Source of the DNA: Halobellus captivus
GTDB taxonomy: Archaea > Halobacteriota > Halobacteria > Halobacteriales > Haloferacaceae
DNA length: 64,000 nt
Assembly: GCF_003697845.1 (NCBI RefSeq)
Contig: NZ_RDQE01000004.1
Coordinates: 186,001-250,000 of the forward strand
Reading direction: 5' to 3'
Under the pieces are notes generated by a model. The model searched no databases and was not told the origin of the DNA. It saw only the letters and a list, made by a program, of their open reading frames with translations. Below, piece after piece: positions 8,464-16,910 of this stretch (its first letter is position 1; every line of letters starts with the position of its first letter). A program made the position numbers and the translations under genes.

Positions 8464-10926
8464 TTACGCGTTCACCGTGAGTTTCTCCGTCTCGACGCCG
8501 CCGACGCTGACCTCGAAGTCGGCCTCGCCGTCGACGCTGTACGTCAGCTCTCGCTCGTCGCCCGAGGCGACCTCGGGCTTCCACTGGACGAACCACTCGC
8601 CGTCCATGTCCACGACGGTGCCGTCGGAGACGTCCGTCGGCTCGGTCGAGACGATGTCCGTGATCTCCAGCCGCTCGTTCACGTCCGAGTGGTTCTCGAC
8701 GACGAGCCGAACCGTGCCGTCGTCGACCTCGCGCTCGAGGCTGACGTTGTTCATGATCCGCGCCAGCGCGCCGTCGATGTCGGGTCGCGGCCGGCCGGTC
8801 ACCTCCGAGACCTTGTCGGCCATCTCCGGGAGGATCCGGCCGAGAACGTCCTGTTTCTCCCGGCGCTGTTGCATCGAGCGCCGCTTGTTGAGGTACGACT
8901 TCAGCTCGCGGGCCGCCTCGCGGACCGCGAGCTCTATCTCGTCCTCGATCGCGGGCACGTTCGCGATCGCGTCCTTCGACTCGCTCGTGAACGGCACGTT
9001 CGTCGACGCGACGTGGATGCTGATGACGGCCGGGCCGTTCGGCATTCCCGAGCCCCCGGGCTGGTCGAGTCCGTAGTTGCGCCAGCCGATGGTGCGGATC
9101 ACGTCGGTGGTCGCACACGCCCCGCGCTGGTAGACCAGCGGGACGCGGTTCGCGAACCGCAGCAGTTCGACGGAGCCCTCCGCGGGGATCTCCCCGCCGT
9201 AGGCGATCCCGGCCTCGACGATGAACGGGTCGCCGCCGTGGACCTCGGCGTCCCGGGTCGCGGCCGCGTAGAAGTCGGCGTCGTACTCCTTGCGGAGCCC
9301 GGCCTCCACCAGCTCGGCCGTGATCGGCGCGAGACAGTCCGTCGGCGGCGCGAGGATGTCCGTGCCGCGCATGGCCTCGAGCAGGTCGGCCGCGGAATCG
9401 CGGTCCCCCGCCACGTCCCGCACCTTCGGCGGGTCGTCGGGGACGGTTCGAGCCCGCGACCAGAGCGACTCGACGACGTTCTCGCGGGCGGTCTCGCCGA
9501 ACGTCGCGTCGTGCTGTTCGGCGACGAAGCTCGCCGCGTCGGCGACGAGCCGCTCGAGGTCGTCGCGAGTGATCCGGAACGCGTCCCCGTCGAGGCTCTC
9601 GAACCGGCGCGCGAGCGCCTCGGCCATCGCCCGCACCGCGGCGTCGTCCTTCCGCGTCGACGTGGCGTCGTCGACCAGGGCGTAGACGTCGGGGACGAGC
9701 GGCGATTCGGTCGCGTCGCCGTTCTCGGCGTCCTCGCCGTCGCCGGCGGCTCCGTCACCGTCCTCACCGATCCCGGTGATCGCCCGCCACGCGGCGTCGA
9801 CCGCGTTCTCGCGGACGGTCCCGCCGAAGGTCTTCCCCGTGTCGTCCGCGACGGTCTCGGCGACCCCGTCGACGATCTCCGCGAGTTCGGACCGGGAGAG
9901 TCGGTCGTTGTTCGCGACCGTCCCCGCGATACCCTCCGAGAAGGCGGTCGTCGCCGCCTCGCCCTTGTTGGCGACCGCGTCCGCGACCGCGGCCGCGACG
10001 TCGCGGTCGTCGTGGGCACGCGGCGGCGACCAGGCGAGCTCCCGGCCGTAGTGGCGGTCGCGGAACTCGTCGATGACGTTGTCGGCGGTCTTCTTGCCGA
10101 CCCGCGTGAACTCCTCCTGGAGGAACCCCGAGACCGAGTACGACTCCGTCGCCTCCAGCATCTTGATCAGCGCGCCGAGTTCGACGCCGTGCGGATGCGG
10201 CCGGATCTCTTCCGTCTCGGCCGGCAGCTCGTCGGTCGCGCGCTCGAACTTCCAGGGCTCCTCGAGCCCCGGCTCGCGCAGCTCGATCCTGGCGTGCGGG
10301 TTGACGACGGCGGTGTGTTTCACGTAGTCGTGGAGCTGCGAGCGCGCCCGCATGTTCGCCTCCATCTCCAACTCGATCCGCGTGCCGTGCGGCCGGTCCC
10401 AGGAGGTGGTCTCGTCGACGCTGATCTCCGGCTCGTTGGTGTCGGTGTCGATGATCAGCTCGAAGTACTGCGCGTCCGACTGGCCCTTCGGACGCGACGT
10501 GATCCTCGCCGGCTGCCCGGACGTGAGCTGTGAGTACAGGACGGCCGCCGAGATCCCTATCCCCTGTTGGCCGCGGTTCTGTTCACGTTTGTGGAACCTC
10601 GAACCGTACAACAACTTCCCGAACACTTTCGGGAGCTGCTCCTTGGTGATCCCCGGCCCGTTGTCCTCGATCACGACCCGGTAGTAGTCGCCGACCTCCG
10701 TGATCTCGACGTAGATATCGGGGAGGATCCCGGCCTCCTCGGTCGCGTCGAGGGCGTTGTCGACCGCCTCCTTGACGGCGGTGACGAGCCCGCGAGCGCC
10801 CGAGTCGAACCCGAGCATGTGTTTGTTCTTCTCGAAGAACTCGGCGATGGAGATCTCGCGCTGGCTCTCGGCCAGCTCCTCCGCGATCCCCTCGTCCTCG
10901 CCGAGACTCGACTGGAAGGACGTCAT
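8464..10926 (-). CDS. top6B: DNA topoisomerase VI subunit B, long haloarchaeal form
   Basis: ATPase subunit that gates DNA passage together with Top6A. The 820-residue protein starts [13 protein letters not shown] and carries the GHKL ATP site: N-box [15 protein letters not shown]1 [10 protein letters not shown] and G2 [12 protein letters not shown]. An H2TH-like stretch ([20 protein letters not shown]) follows near residue 265. About residues 300-510 are an insertion, absent from the roughly 530-residue Top6B of other archaea, holding two similar helical units. The transducer domain then resumes ([20 protein letters not shown]) and a beta-rich C-terminal domain ends the protein. Start at the ATG at 10926; the open frame extends upstream without family similarity. 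It is the first gene of a top6B-top6A-coaBC run. Confidence 0.96.
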   Translation of the reverse strand: MTSFQSSLGEDEGIAEELAESQREISIAEFFEKNKHMLGFDSGARGLVTAVKEAVDNALDATEEAGILPDIYVEITEVGDYYRVVIEDNGPGITKEQLPKVFGKLLYGSRFHKREQNRGQQGIGISAAVLYSQLTSGQPARITSRPKGQSDAQYFELIIDTDTNEPEISVDETTSWDRPHGTRIELEMEANMRARSQLHDYVKHTAVVNPHARIELREPGLEEPWKFERATDELPAETEEIRPHPHGVELGALIKMLEATESYSVSGFLQEEFTRVGKKTADNVIDEFRDRHYGRELAWSPPRAHDDRDVAAAVADAVANKGEAATTAFSEGIAGTVANNDRLSRSELAEIVDGVAETVADDTGKTFGGTVRENAVDAAWRAITGIGEDGDGAAGDGEDAENGDATESPLVPDVYALVDDATSTRKDDAAVRAMAEALARRFESLDGDAFRITRDDLERLVADAASFVAEQHDATFGETARENVVESLWSRARTVPDDPPKVRDVAGDRDSAADLLEAMRGTDILAPPTDCLAPITAELVEAGLRKEYDADFYAAATRDAEVHGGDPFIVEAGIAYGGEIPAEGSVELLRFANRVPLVYQRGACATTDVIRTIGWRNYGLDQPGGSGMPNGPAVISIHVASTNVPFTSESKDAIANVPAIEDEIELAVREAARELKSYLNKRRSMQQRREKQDVLGRILPEMADKVSEVTGRPRPDIDGALARIMNNVSLEREVDDGTVRLVVENHSDVNERLEITDIVSTEPTDVSDGTVVDMDGEWFVQWKPEVASGDERELTYSVDGEADFEVSVGGVETEKLTVNA

Positions 10927-11052
10927 TCGGTGCCCGTACCTTTCGCCGAGGGGAATAAAAACGAACCGGCAGCGAGGTGAAAGTGGAGACCAGTCCATCG
11001 ATCCATCTCTCCGCCGAGCGCGGCGGCGGGATTTATGCGTCCCTGCGGCGTT

Positions 11053-11496
11053 ATGGCGGCCGTGATCGAGTTCACGCGTCCGGCCTACGACGCCGTCGTC
11101 GACCACGCGCGCCGCGGCGACCCGGCCGAGGTGTGCGGCGTGTTGGCGGGGAAACCCGTGGACGGAGCCGCCGACGGGGACCACGACGTCGTCGTCGAGG
11201 CGCGCCCGACCGACAACGTCGCCGAGCGGCCGGAGACGCGCTACCGGATCGACCCGGAGGAGCTGTTCGCGGTCGTCGAGTCGGTCGAGGCCGACGGCCT
11301 CGAGGTCGTCGGCTTCTACCACTCACACCCCGCGGGACCGGCGGAGCCGAGCGGGACGGACGTCGCCCGCGCGACGTGGATCGATCACTCGTACGTCGTC
11401 TGCGCGCTGGACGGCCACCCGTTCGTCGGGTCGTGGCGCTGGCGGGGAGACGACGAGGGGTTCGAGCCGGAGAAACTCGCCCTCCGGGACGAGTGA
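11053..11496 (+). CDS. JAMM/MPN+ metalloprotease, probable SAMP-removing desampylase
   Basis: 147 residues making one compact MPN+ domain. All zinc-site residues are visible: Glu26 in AEVCGVLAG, His90 and His92 in FYHSHPAG, Ser100 and Asp103 in EPSGTD. Size and motif match the archaeal HvJAMM1 group, which cleaves small ubiquitin-like SAMP modifiers from target proteins; that role is inferred from family. Start: ATG 11053. A TATA-like ATTTATG around 11031-11037 sits only 19 bases before it but 27 before an in-frame GTG at 11062, so a leaderless start there is possible. It is divergent from top6B. Confidence 0.85.
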   Translation: MAAVIEFTRPAYDAVVDHARRGDPAEVCGVLAGKPVDGAADGDHDVVVEARPTDNVAERPETRYRIDPEELFAVVESVEADGLEVVGFYHSHPAGPAEPSGTDVARATWIDHSYVVCALDGHPFVGSWRWRGDDEGFEPEKLALRDE

Positions 11497-11581
11497 AGGG
11501 TTCGCGGGCGACAGGAGGATCCGGGGCGACTGAACCGGAACCCGTTGGTGAACCGGGGGTACCTCCGAACACCGGCGCGAA

Positions 11582-11590
11582 CGTTTATTG
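11582..11590 (+). promoter_or_regulatory. TATA-like element before the speB mini-ORF
   Basis: An AT-rich CGTTTATTG stands out of a GC-rich region, centred about 25 bases before the ATG at 11610. That is the haloarchaeal spacing for a leaderless transcript beginning at or next to that ATG rather than at the speB GTG. Confidence 0.5.
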
Positions 11591-11609
11591 GGGGACGACG
11601 TGACCGCCC

Positions 11610-11732
11610 ATGCGAGTCACCACCCGACCCATGCCCCTTCAGACACGCCACGCGATCGAGACCGACCGTAGCGACGCGACGACCGCCCGCAACGACGCGC
11701 CGACCGCCGCCGGCGAGGTGGTCCGCGCGTGA
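11610..11732 (+). CDS. putative 40-codon leader ORF coupled to speB
   Basis: Open frame of 40 codons starting MRVTTRPMPLQT and ending TGA. It begins about 25 bases after the TATA-like element, as a leaderless gene would. Its stop overlaps the speB GTG in a GTGA junction, and a GAGGTGG lies eight bases before that GTG. The peptide is basic and Thr/Ala-rich with no recognised domain. It could be a translated leader controlling speB, or a non-coding 5' leader that happens to be open. An in-frame ATG at 11631 is an alternative start. Confidence 0.35.
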   Translation: MRVTTRPMPLQTRHAIETDRSDATTARNDAPTAAGEVVRA

Positions 11733-12757
11733 GCGATCCGGAACCGGACGCGACGGGCGCGGCGAACCGGGCCGCGGCCTTCCGCGAGTCGACGCCGGGC
11801 GCGGACGTCGAGATGGCCTACGCCGGACTCGACACGTTCCTCAAGAGCGAACCGCGCGACCCGGGCGACCTCGACGACGTCGACGTCGCGGTCTTCGGCG
11901 TCCCCTACGACGGGGCGGTCTCCAACCGACCGGGCGCGCGGTACGGCCCGGGAGCGGTCCGCGAGGCGAGCGCGTGGTGGGCGTACCTCTCCGAGTACAA
12001 GGGCGCGCTGACGAACATGCGGACAGGCGAGGGCGTCGACTTCGACGCGTTCACCGTCGCGGACGTGGGCGACGCGCCCGTCTACCCCATGGACCACGAG
12101 GCCACCGCCGAGAGCGTCACCGCCCACGCCGCGACCCTCGCCGCGCGGGCGTTCCCGGCCATGATCGGCGGCGATCACTACTGTACGTTCCCCGCCTTCC
12201 GCGGCTTCCTCGAGGGGTCGGACCACGACCGCGTCGGCTTCGTCCAGATCGACGCCCACACCGACACGGTCTCCGAGAGCCCCGTCTTCGGCACCGACTT
12301 CCACGGGTCGAGCACCGCTCGGATCGCGGAGCTGCCCGGCGTCGAGTACGACTCGGTGAGCCAGGTCGGGATCCGCGGCTACGAGTCGCCCGACTTCTTC
12401 GAGTTCGCCGAGGAGACCGGGTTGAACCTGTACACCATGCGTGACGTCGAGTCACGCGGGATCGGCCCGGTCGTCGCCGACGCGGTCGAGGCCGCCGCGG
12501 CGGACACGGACGCGGTCTACGTCACCTTCGACGTCGACGCCGTCGACCCCGGGTTTGCGCCCGGAACCGGCACGCCGTGTCCGGGCGGGCTGACGCCGCA
12601 CCAGGCGCTGGAGACGATGGAGGTGCTCGGCGCGCACGACGCGGTCGGGGCCGTCGACGTGATGGAAGTCGCCCCGCGATACGACGCCACCGAGGGGACG
12701 GAACGGCTCGCCGCGTACCTCCTCGTCACGTTCTTGGAGCGGAAGTTCGCGACGTGA
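11729..12757 (+). CDS. speB: agmatinase / ureohydrolase family protein
   Basis: Arginase-family manganese enzyme, 342 residues; most likely hydrolyses agmatine to putrescine and urea. Metal-ligand motifs are all present: MIGGDHYCTF, QIDAHTDT (Asp-x-His-x-Asp) and VTFDVDAVDPGFAPGTGTP. In haloarchaea the close family is linked to modification of translation factor aIF5A, but no aIF5A gene is next to it here. The GTG start at 11729 is supported by a GAGGTGG eight bases upstream and by the overlap with the small upstream ORF. The first 40 residues are family-variable. Confidence 0.92.
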   Translation: MSDPEPDATGAANRAAAFRESTPGADVEMAYAGLDTFLKSEPRDPGDLDDVDVAVFGVPYDGAVSNRPGARYGPGAVREASAWWAYLSEYKGALTNMRTGEGVDFDAFTVADVGDAPVYPMDHEATAESVTAHAATLAARAFPAMIGGDHYCTFPAFRGFLEGSDHDRVGFVQIDAHTDTVSESPVFGTDFHGSSTARIAELPGVEYDSVSQVGIRGYESPDFFEFAEETGLNLYTMRDVESRGIGPVVADAVEAAAADTDAVYVTFDVDAVDPGFAPGTGTPCPGGLTPHQALETMEVLGAHDAVGAVDVMEVAPRYDATEGTERLAAYLLVTFLERKFAT

Positions 12758-12800
12758 TCTCAGGGCGGGCGTTCGCGGCGTGAGGGCGGCCGCGGCCAGA

Positions 12801-12810
12801 AGGTATTTTC
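12801..12810 (+). promoter_or_regulatory. TATA-like element of the DUF2071 gene
   Basis: GGTATTTTCC-type AT-rich element, centred 27 bases before the ATG at 12833, consistent with a leaderless transcript. Confidence 0.5.
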
Positions 12811-12832
12811 CTCCGCGCCGCCGAGTTCTACC

Positions 12833-13534
12833 ATGGTTCTCCCGTTGGAGATGGGTTGGCGACACCTGCTGTTCGAGAGCTGGCCGGTCGATCCGGAGCT
12901 CGTGGCGGCACACCTCCCCGCGGCCCTCGAGCCCGACGAGCACGACGGGTCGGCGTGGCTCTCGGTGATCCCCTTCACCAACGTCGCCGTGCGACCGGAG
13001 GGGCTCCCGCGGTCGCTCGGCGTGCGGCTCCCGGAGGTGAACGTCCGAACGTACGTCGTCCGCGACGGCGTGCCGAGCGTCTACTTCTTCAGCCTCGACG
13101 CACAGGGGCTGGCGAGCGTCCTCGGCGCGCGGGCGTTCCACCATCTCCCCTACTACTACGCCCGGATCTCGCTGGAGTGGGCGGACGGCCGGGTCGCGTT
13201 CGACAGCCGCCGGCGACACCCCGGCGACCGCCCCGCCCGATACGAGGCGACCTACTGGCCGACCGGCGAGCCCTTCGAGGCCCCCTCGGACCCGCTCGCG
13301 ACGTTCCTCGTGGAGCGCTACCGGTTCTACACCGAGGCCCCGGACGGGTCGGTCCGATACACCGACGTGGACCACGACCCGTGGACGCTCTACCCCGCGG
13401 CGGCGACCGTCGAGACCGACACGCTGCTCCGGGCGAACGGGTTCCGTCGGCCGGACGAGGAGCCCGTGCGCTACTACAGCCCCGGGGTGGACGTGACGGC
13501 CTCGCGGAGCCGGCGGGCCGCGGAGGTGAGCTGA
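12833..13534 (+). CDS. DUF2071 (YqjF-like) protein
   Basis: 233 residues matching the DUF2071/YqjF family over almost the whole length. Typical segments are MGWRHLLFESWPVDPELVAAHLP near the start, WLSVIPFTN and RTYVVRDGVPSVYFFSLDA in the middle, and ARISLEW. No membrane segment or signal peptide. The family has no established biochemical role; its fold relates to acetoacetate decarboxylase, which suggests a small-molecule-binding cavity. It is followed after a single base by the DCC-family gene, so the two probably share an mRNA. Confidence 0.85.
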   Translation: MVLPLEMGWRHLLFESWPVDPELVAAHLPAALEPDEHDGSAWLSVIPFTNVAVRPEGLPRSLGVRLPEVNVRTYVVRDGVPSVYFFSLDAQGLASVLGARAFHHLPYYYARISLEWADGRVAFDSRRRHPGDRPARYEATYWPTGEPFEAPSDPLATFLVERYRFYTEAPDGSVRYTDVDHDPWTLYPAAATVETDTLLRANGFRRPDEEPVRYYSPGVDVTASRSRRAAEVS

Positions 13535-13535
13535 G

Positions 13536-14003
13536 ATGGCATCGGAAGGCGCCACGGACCTCCCGGAAGACGCCACGGACCCGGCCGACGAAGCCGTGGA
13601 TCCCCCCGAGAGCCCGGTCGTCCTCTTCGACGGGGTCTGTAACCTCTGTAACGGGGTCATCCAGTTCCTGATCCCGCGCGACCCGGAGGGACGACTCAAG
13701 TACGCCGCGTTGCAGTCGGAGGCCGGCCAGGCGCTGCTGGAGCGACACGACTTCCCGACTCGAGATTTCGACTCGTTCGTTCTCGTCGAGGGCGAGCGGA
13801 CCTACACCAAGTCGGGGGCCGCGATCCGGATCGCGGAGCTGCTCGGCTGGCCCTACCGGATCGCCGGGATCGGGCGAGCGATTCCCCGACGGATCCGCGA
13901 CCGGCTGTACGAGTTCGTCGCGGACAACCGGTACGACTGGTTCGGGCGGAAGGACCAGTGTATGATCCCGGACGAGGACGTCAGCGACCGGTTCCTCTCG
14001 TGA
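13536..14003 (+). CDS. thiol-disulfide oxidoreductase of the DCC (DUF393) family
   Basis: 155 residues. After an acidic N-terminal 25 residues comes the family-defining VVLFDGVCNLCNGVIQFLI, containing the CxxC-like pair (CNLC) and the DxC signature, then KYAALQSEAGQALL and KSGAAIRIAELLGW. The end has a conserved-looking DRLYEFVADNRYDWFG. DCC proteins are thioredoxin-like with poorly defined substrates. A GGAGGTGAG six bases before the ATG gives a clear ribosome site inside the end of the DUF2071 gene, so the pair is translated as an operon. Convergent with the next gene. Confidence 0.88.
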   Translation: MASEGATDLPEDATDPADEAVDPPESPVVLFDGVCNLCNGVIQFLIPRDPEGRLKYAALQSEAGQALLERHDFPTRDFDSFVLVEGERTYTKSGAAIRIAELLGWPYRIAGIGRAIPRRIRDRLYEFVADNRYDWFGRKDQCMIPDEDVSDRFLS

Positions 14004-14043
14004 GCGGACACGGGAGAACCGAGTGCCGCCGATAAACGTCGAC

Positions 14044-14763
14044 CTACTCCGGCGTTCCGGCCGTCTCGACCGTCTCGTGCGTTTCCGACGCGTCGACGGT
14101 CGTCCGCTCCGCGGCGAGCCGCTCGAAGTTCTCGAAGACCCGCCCCGGCGTGACGTCCGCGAAGGAGAACTCCCGTTCGTCCCAGTCGCCCGCCTCGCGG
14201 ATCGCCTCGCGGTGTTCGGCCTCGATCTCCGGGTGGAACTGCACGGTCCACAGCGGCGCGGTCCGGTGGCGGGTGCCGAAGATCCGGGCGTGGTCGGCCG
14301 AGGCGATGGCCACCAAGCCGTCGCCGAGTTCGGTGACTGCGTCGCCGTGGAGGGCGACGACGACCGGGGCGACCCCGTCGAAGATCGGGTCGTCGCCCAG
14401 GTCGGCCTCGACGAGCGCGTGGGTCGTTTCGACCTTCTCGACGGTCCCGCCGAGCGCCGAGTTCACGACCTGATGGCCGAAACAGACGCCGAGCGTCGGG
14501 ATCCCTCGGTCGACGAGCTCGCGGACGAGCTCCTCCGCCTCGGCGATCCACGGGCGGTCGTCGACCTCGTAGACGCCCGCGGTGCTCCCGGTGAGGACGA
14601 CGCCGTCGGCCTCCTCGAGGAGGACCCGCTCTCCCGCGACGAAGTCCACCTCCGTGGCGTCGGGGAACCACGACGCCAGCGCGTCACAGTGGTACTCCCG
14701 GTCCGGATTCGGCTCGTTTCGAACGACGTACAGGTTCGGCTTTCCCGCGTCGGCGGTGCTCAT
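14044..14763 (-). CDS. class I glutamine amidotransferase-like protein
   Basis: 239 residues with a GMP-synthase-type GATase1 fold. The nucleophile is in LGVCFGHQVVNSALGG, and the His-Glu pair in VQFHPEIEAEH; LTGSTAGVYEVDD forms the usual oxyanion side. All three triad members are intact, so an active amidase is likely. No synthetase domain is attached or adjacent, so the ammonia acceptor is unknown; such stand-alone proteins often act as gamma-glutamyl hydrolases. A TATA-like ACTTAAGA (14788-14797) sits 30 bases before the ATG. Confidence 0.88.
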   Translation of the reverse strand: MSTADAGKPNLYVVRNEPNPDREYHCDALASWFPDATEVDFVAGERVLLEEADGVVLTGSTAGVYEVDDRPWIAEAEELVRELVDRGIPTLGVCFGHQVVNSALGGTVEKVETTHALVEADLGDDPIFDGVAPVVVALHGDAVTELGDGLVAIASADHARIFGTRHRTAPLWTVQFHPEIEAEHREAIREAGDWDEREFSFADVTPGRVFENFERLAAERTTVDASETHETVETAGTPE

Positions 14764-14886
14764 GAATGCCGAAACATCGGACCCGAAGCGTCTTAAGTTG
14801 TAACCCGATCGTCGTCTCGGACCGACGGTTTCGTGGCGACCACCGGAGACGACCGCGAAAAGACGACCGGTCGGGAACGACCGCGA

Positions 14887-15480
14887 TCAGTCGTCGGCCG
14901 CCGCCACCGGGTCGCCGTGCGTGATCTCGTCGCCGAGGAGGGTCATGAACTCGGCGAGCCATTCGGGATGGTCCGGCCACGCCTGCCCCGTGACGAGGTT
15001 GCCGTCGCGGACGACGCCGTCGACCCACGAACAGCCGGCGGCCTCGACTTCGGGGCGCACCGCGGGGTACGCGGTCATCTCGTAGCCGTCGAGGACGCCC
15101 GCGGCCGCGAGGATCTGTGGGCCGTGACACAGCGCCGCCACCGGCTTCTCCGCCTCGAAGAAGTGCTGGACCGTCTCGATCACCTCCTCGTGGGTTCGGA
15201 GGTACTCGGGCGCGCGACCGCCCGGGACGACGAGCGCGTCGTAGTCGGCGGGGTCGATCTCGTCCATCGTCGCCGTCAGCGCGAAGTCGTGTCCGCGCTC
15301 CTCGAGGTACGTCTGGTCGCCGCGGAAGTCGTGGATCGCGGTCTTGACCGTCTCGCCTTCCTCCTTATCCGGACACACCGCGTCGACGCGGTGGCCGACC
15401 GCCTGGAGGGTCTGGAACGGGACCATGATCTCGTAGTCCTCGCCGAAGTCGCCGACGATCATCAGGATGTCCTTCGTCAT
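14887..15480 (-). CDS. DJ-1/PfpI family protein
   Basis: 197 residues. The nucleophile elbow is [15 protein letters not shown] (Cys of the CHG motif), with [12 protein letters not shown] before it and the Glu of GDFGEDYE near the N-terminus. Members act as protein/nucleotide deglycases, proteases or stress chaperones; which one applies here cannot be told. Transcription likely starts downstream of a TATA-like CTTATGTC (15506-15516). A perfect hairpin palindrome (15483-15497) lies between this box and the ATG. Confidence 0.9.
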   Translation of the reverse strand: MTKDILMIVGDFGEDYEIMVPFQTLQAVGHRVDAVCPDKEEGETVKTAIHDFRGDQTYLEERGHDFALTATMDEIDPADYDALVVPGGRAPEYLRTHEEVIETVQHFFEAEKPVAALCHGPQILAAAGVLDGYEMTAYPAVRPEVEAAGCSWVDGVVRDGNLVTGQAWPDHPEWLAEFMTLLGDEITHGDPVAAADD

Positions 15481-15482
15481 TG

Positions 15483-15497
15483 CGTCTCGATGAGACG
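15483..15497. promoter_or_regulatory. palindrome in the leader of the DJ-1/PfpI gene
   Basis: CGTCTC-GAT-GAGACG, a perfect six-base inverted repeat with a three-base centre. It lies within the predicted transcript start region of the DJ-1/PfpI gene, between its TATA-like box (15506-15516) and ATG (15480). It could bind a repressor or form a 5' hairpin. Confidence 0.35.
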
Positions 15498-15562
15498 TCG
15501 GGAGGCGACATAAGTCTTTAACGAACGTTGCTGATCAAGGAGGGGCCGGACAGGCCTCCGTT

Positions 15563-15608
15563 CGTGGATCGAAACCGATGGTTCGGGACCCGAAAACACC
15601 GATCCACG
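15563..15608. repeat. nested inverted repeats in the intergenic region
   Basis: Outer arms CGTGGATCG (15563-15571) and CGATCCACG (15600-15608) pair perfectly over nine bases. Inside them TTCGGG-A-CCCGAA (15582-15594) forms a second palindrome. The structure sits between the divergent DJ-1 gene and the Tat-exported protein gene, upstream of an AT-rich patch. It may be an operator or an RNA structure. Confidence 0.4.
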
Positions 15609-15743
15609 TTCGGGGTCGCTACCCGATTGTTTCGACTAAACTAACTCTCGTTTTATCCAATACTTTCATATCGTTTCCACATCCTGCTGTGTGGCGTGCG
15701 GTAACTGGGTGCATAATCACGTCCAGGCCGCAACGGAGGACCC

Positions 15744-16817
15744 ATGTTCGAGGAACACACCGACGGAGGGTCGGATCGGGGAAAAACCACCGGACGACGG
15801 GCGTTCGTCCGGTCCGCGGTCGCCGGAACCGTCCTCGCAGGCGGATCGGGTGCTGTCGCGGGCTCTCCGGGGAACGGTCCCGGAGGGAAGGGCGGCGGGA
15901 ACGGACCGAACGGGAACGGTCAGGGCGGGAAGGGGTTCCCGCCGAAGGGGATCACCGAGTACGGCGACAGCGTCGATCTCGGGGACGGCGGGATGCGAAC
16001 GTTCACGACCGAGACGCCGTCGGGGAACCCGAAGTACCACGGCGTCGAGTTTGACCGGGCGGCGCTGGAGGGGTTGCCGAGTGCCGACGACCTCTCGGCG
16101 GCCGACAACCGGGCCGAGACGGACAAGTACCGCGTCGGCGGACAGGCGACGAAGGTCCATTTCAAACAGTCACTGCAGTTCTTCGTCCCGTTCCCGGCAG
16201 CGGAGCGGACGCCGTTCACGTTCCTGGGACTCAACTGGAACCCGGAGGGTCACTTCGGCGGGGCGGGGGCGTGGGAGAAGCCGCATTTCGACATCCACTT
16301 CCACATGCTCGATCCGGCGACGGTCGACGCCGTCGAGGGGCCGGGACTCCCGCCGTACGACACCGGGAACGGCGAATACGCGCCCGATACCCCGGATCCG
16401 GACCCCGGCGGGAAGGTGACGGACACGAACTTCGATTACGACCAGCTCCCAGAGGGATACGCCCGGTCCCCGGAGCCGGTCGCCGACCAGCGCTACATCA
16501 CGGACATGGGTGAACACACCGCGCCTGCGGACGCGCCCGAACTCCCGGACGCGCCGGGCGAGCCGGGCGACCCGGAGGCCTTCGACAACACCCTCATCCA
16601 GGGGTTCGTCGGCGACGCCGGCGGGTCGCGGTTGGCGTTCGTCGAGCCGATGATCACGCGGGAATTCCTTCGGGAGTTCGAGGGAAACGAGACGTACGAG
16701 GTCCCCCAGCCGGATGCGTATCCCCACGAACGGCAGCACCCGACCGAGTACGGCGTCCGCGACGTCCCGTCCAAGGACGCGGTGACCGTGGTGCTGAGCG
16801 GGTTCGAGGAGACCTGA
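15744..16817 (+). CDS. Tat-exported protein resembling DUF5602/TTHB210-like proteins
   Basis: 357 residues. A twin-arginine signal (TTGRRAFVRSAVAGTVLAG, residues about 15-35) is followed by a Gly/Asn-rich linker (about 45-70). The folded part starts near residue 70. It contains QSLQFFVPFPA, LGLNWNPEGHFGGAGAWEKPHFDIHFHM with a cluster of histidines that could bind a metal, and a later WxY-free MITREFLREF segment. The HFDIHFHM region resembles proteins annotated DUF5602/TTHB210-like; I hold that assignment with moderate confidence. Substrate unknown. A GGAGG five bases before the ATG supports the start; TATA-like sequences occur at about 15651 and 15711. Confidence 0.75.
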   Translation: MFEEHTDGGSDRGKTTGRRAFVRSAVAGTVLAGGSGAVAGSPGNGPGGKGGGNGPNGNGQGGKGFPPKGITEYGDSVDLGDGGMRTFTTETPSGNPKYHGVEFDRAALEGLPSADDLSAADNRAETDKYRVGGQATKVHFKQSLQFFVPFPAAERTPFTFLGLNWNPEGHFGGAGAWEKPHFDIHFHMLDPATVDAVEGPGLPPYDTGNGEYAPDTPDPDPGGKVTDTNFDYDQLPEGYARSPEPVADQRYITDMGEHTAPADAPELPDAPGEPGDPEAFDNTLIQGFVGDAGGSRLAFVEPMITREFLREFEGNETYEVPQPDAYPHERQHPTEYGVRDVPSKDAVTVVLSGFEET

Positions 16818-16910
16818 TCGCGGGGGATACCTGCCCCGTCCGGAGCAGTCCCCACGGGCATCGGTTCGCCCGTCGACAGGTTTCTGCCCGTGAAACCCCT
16901 ACGGTCGATC

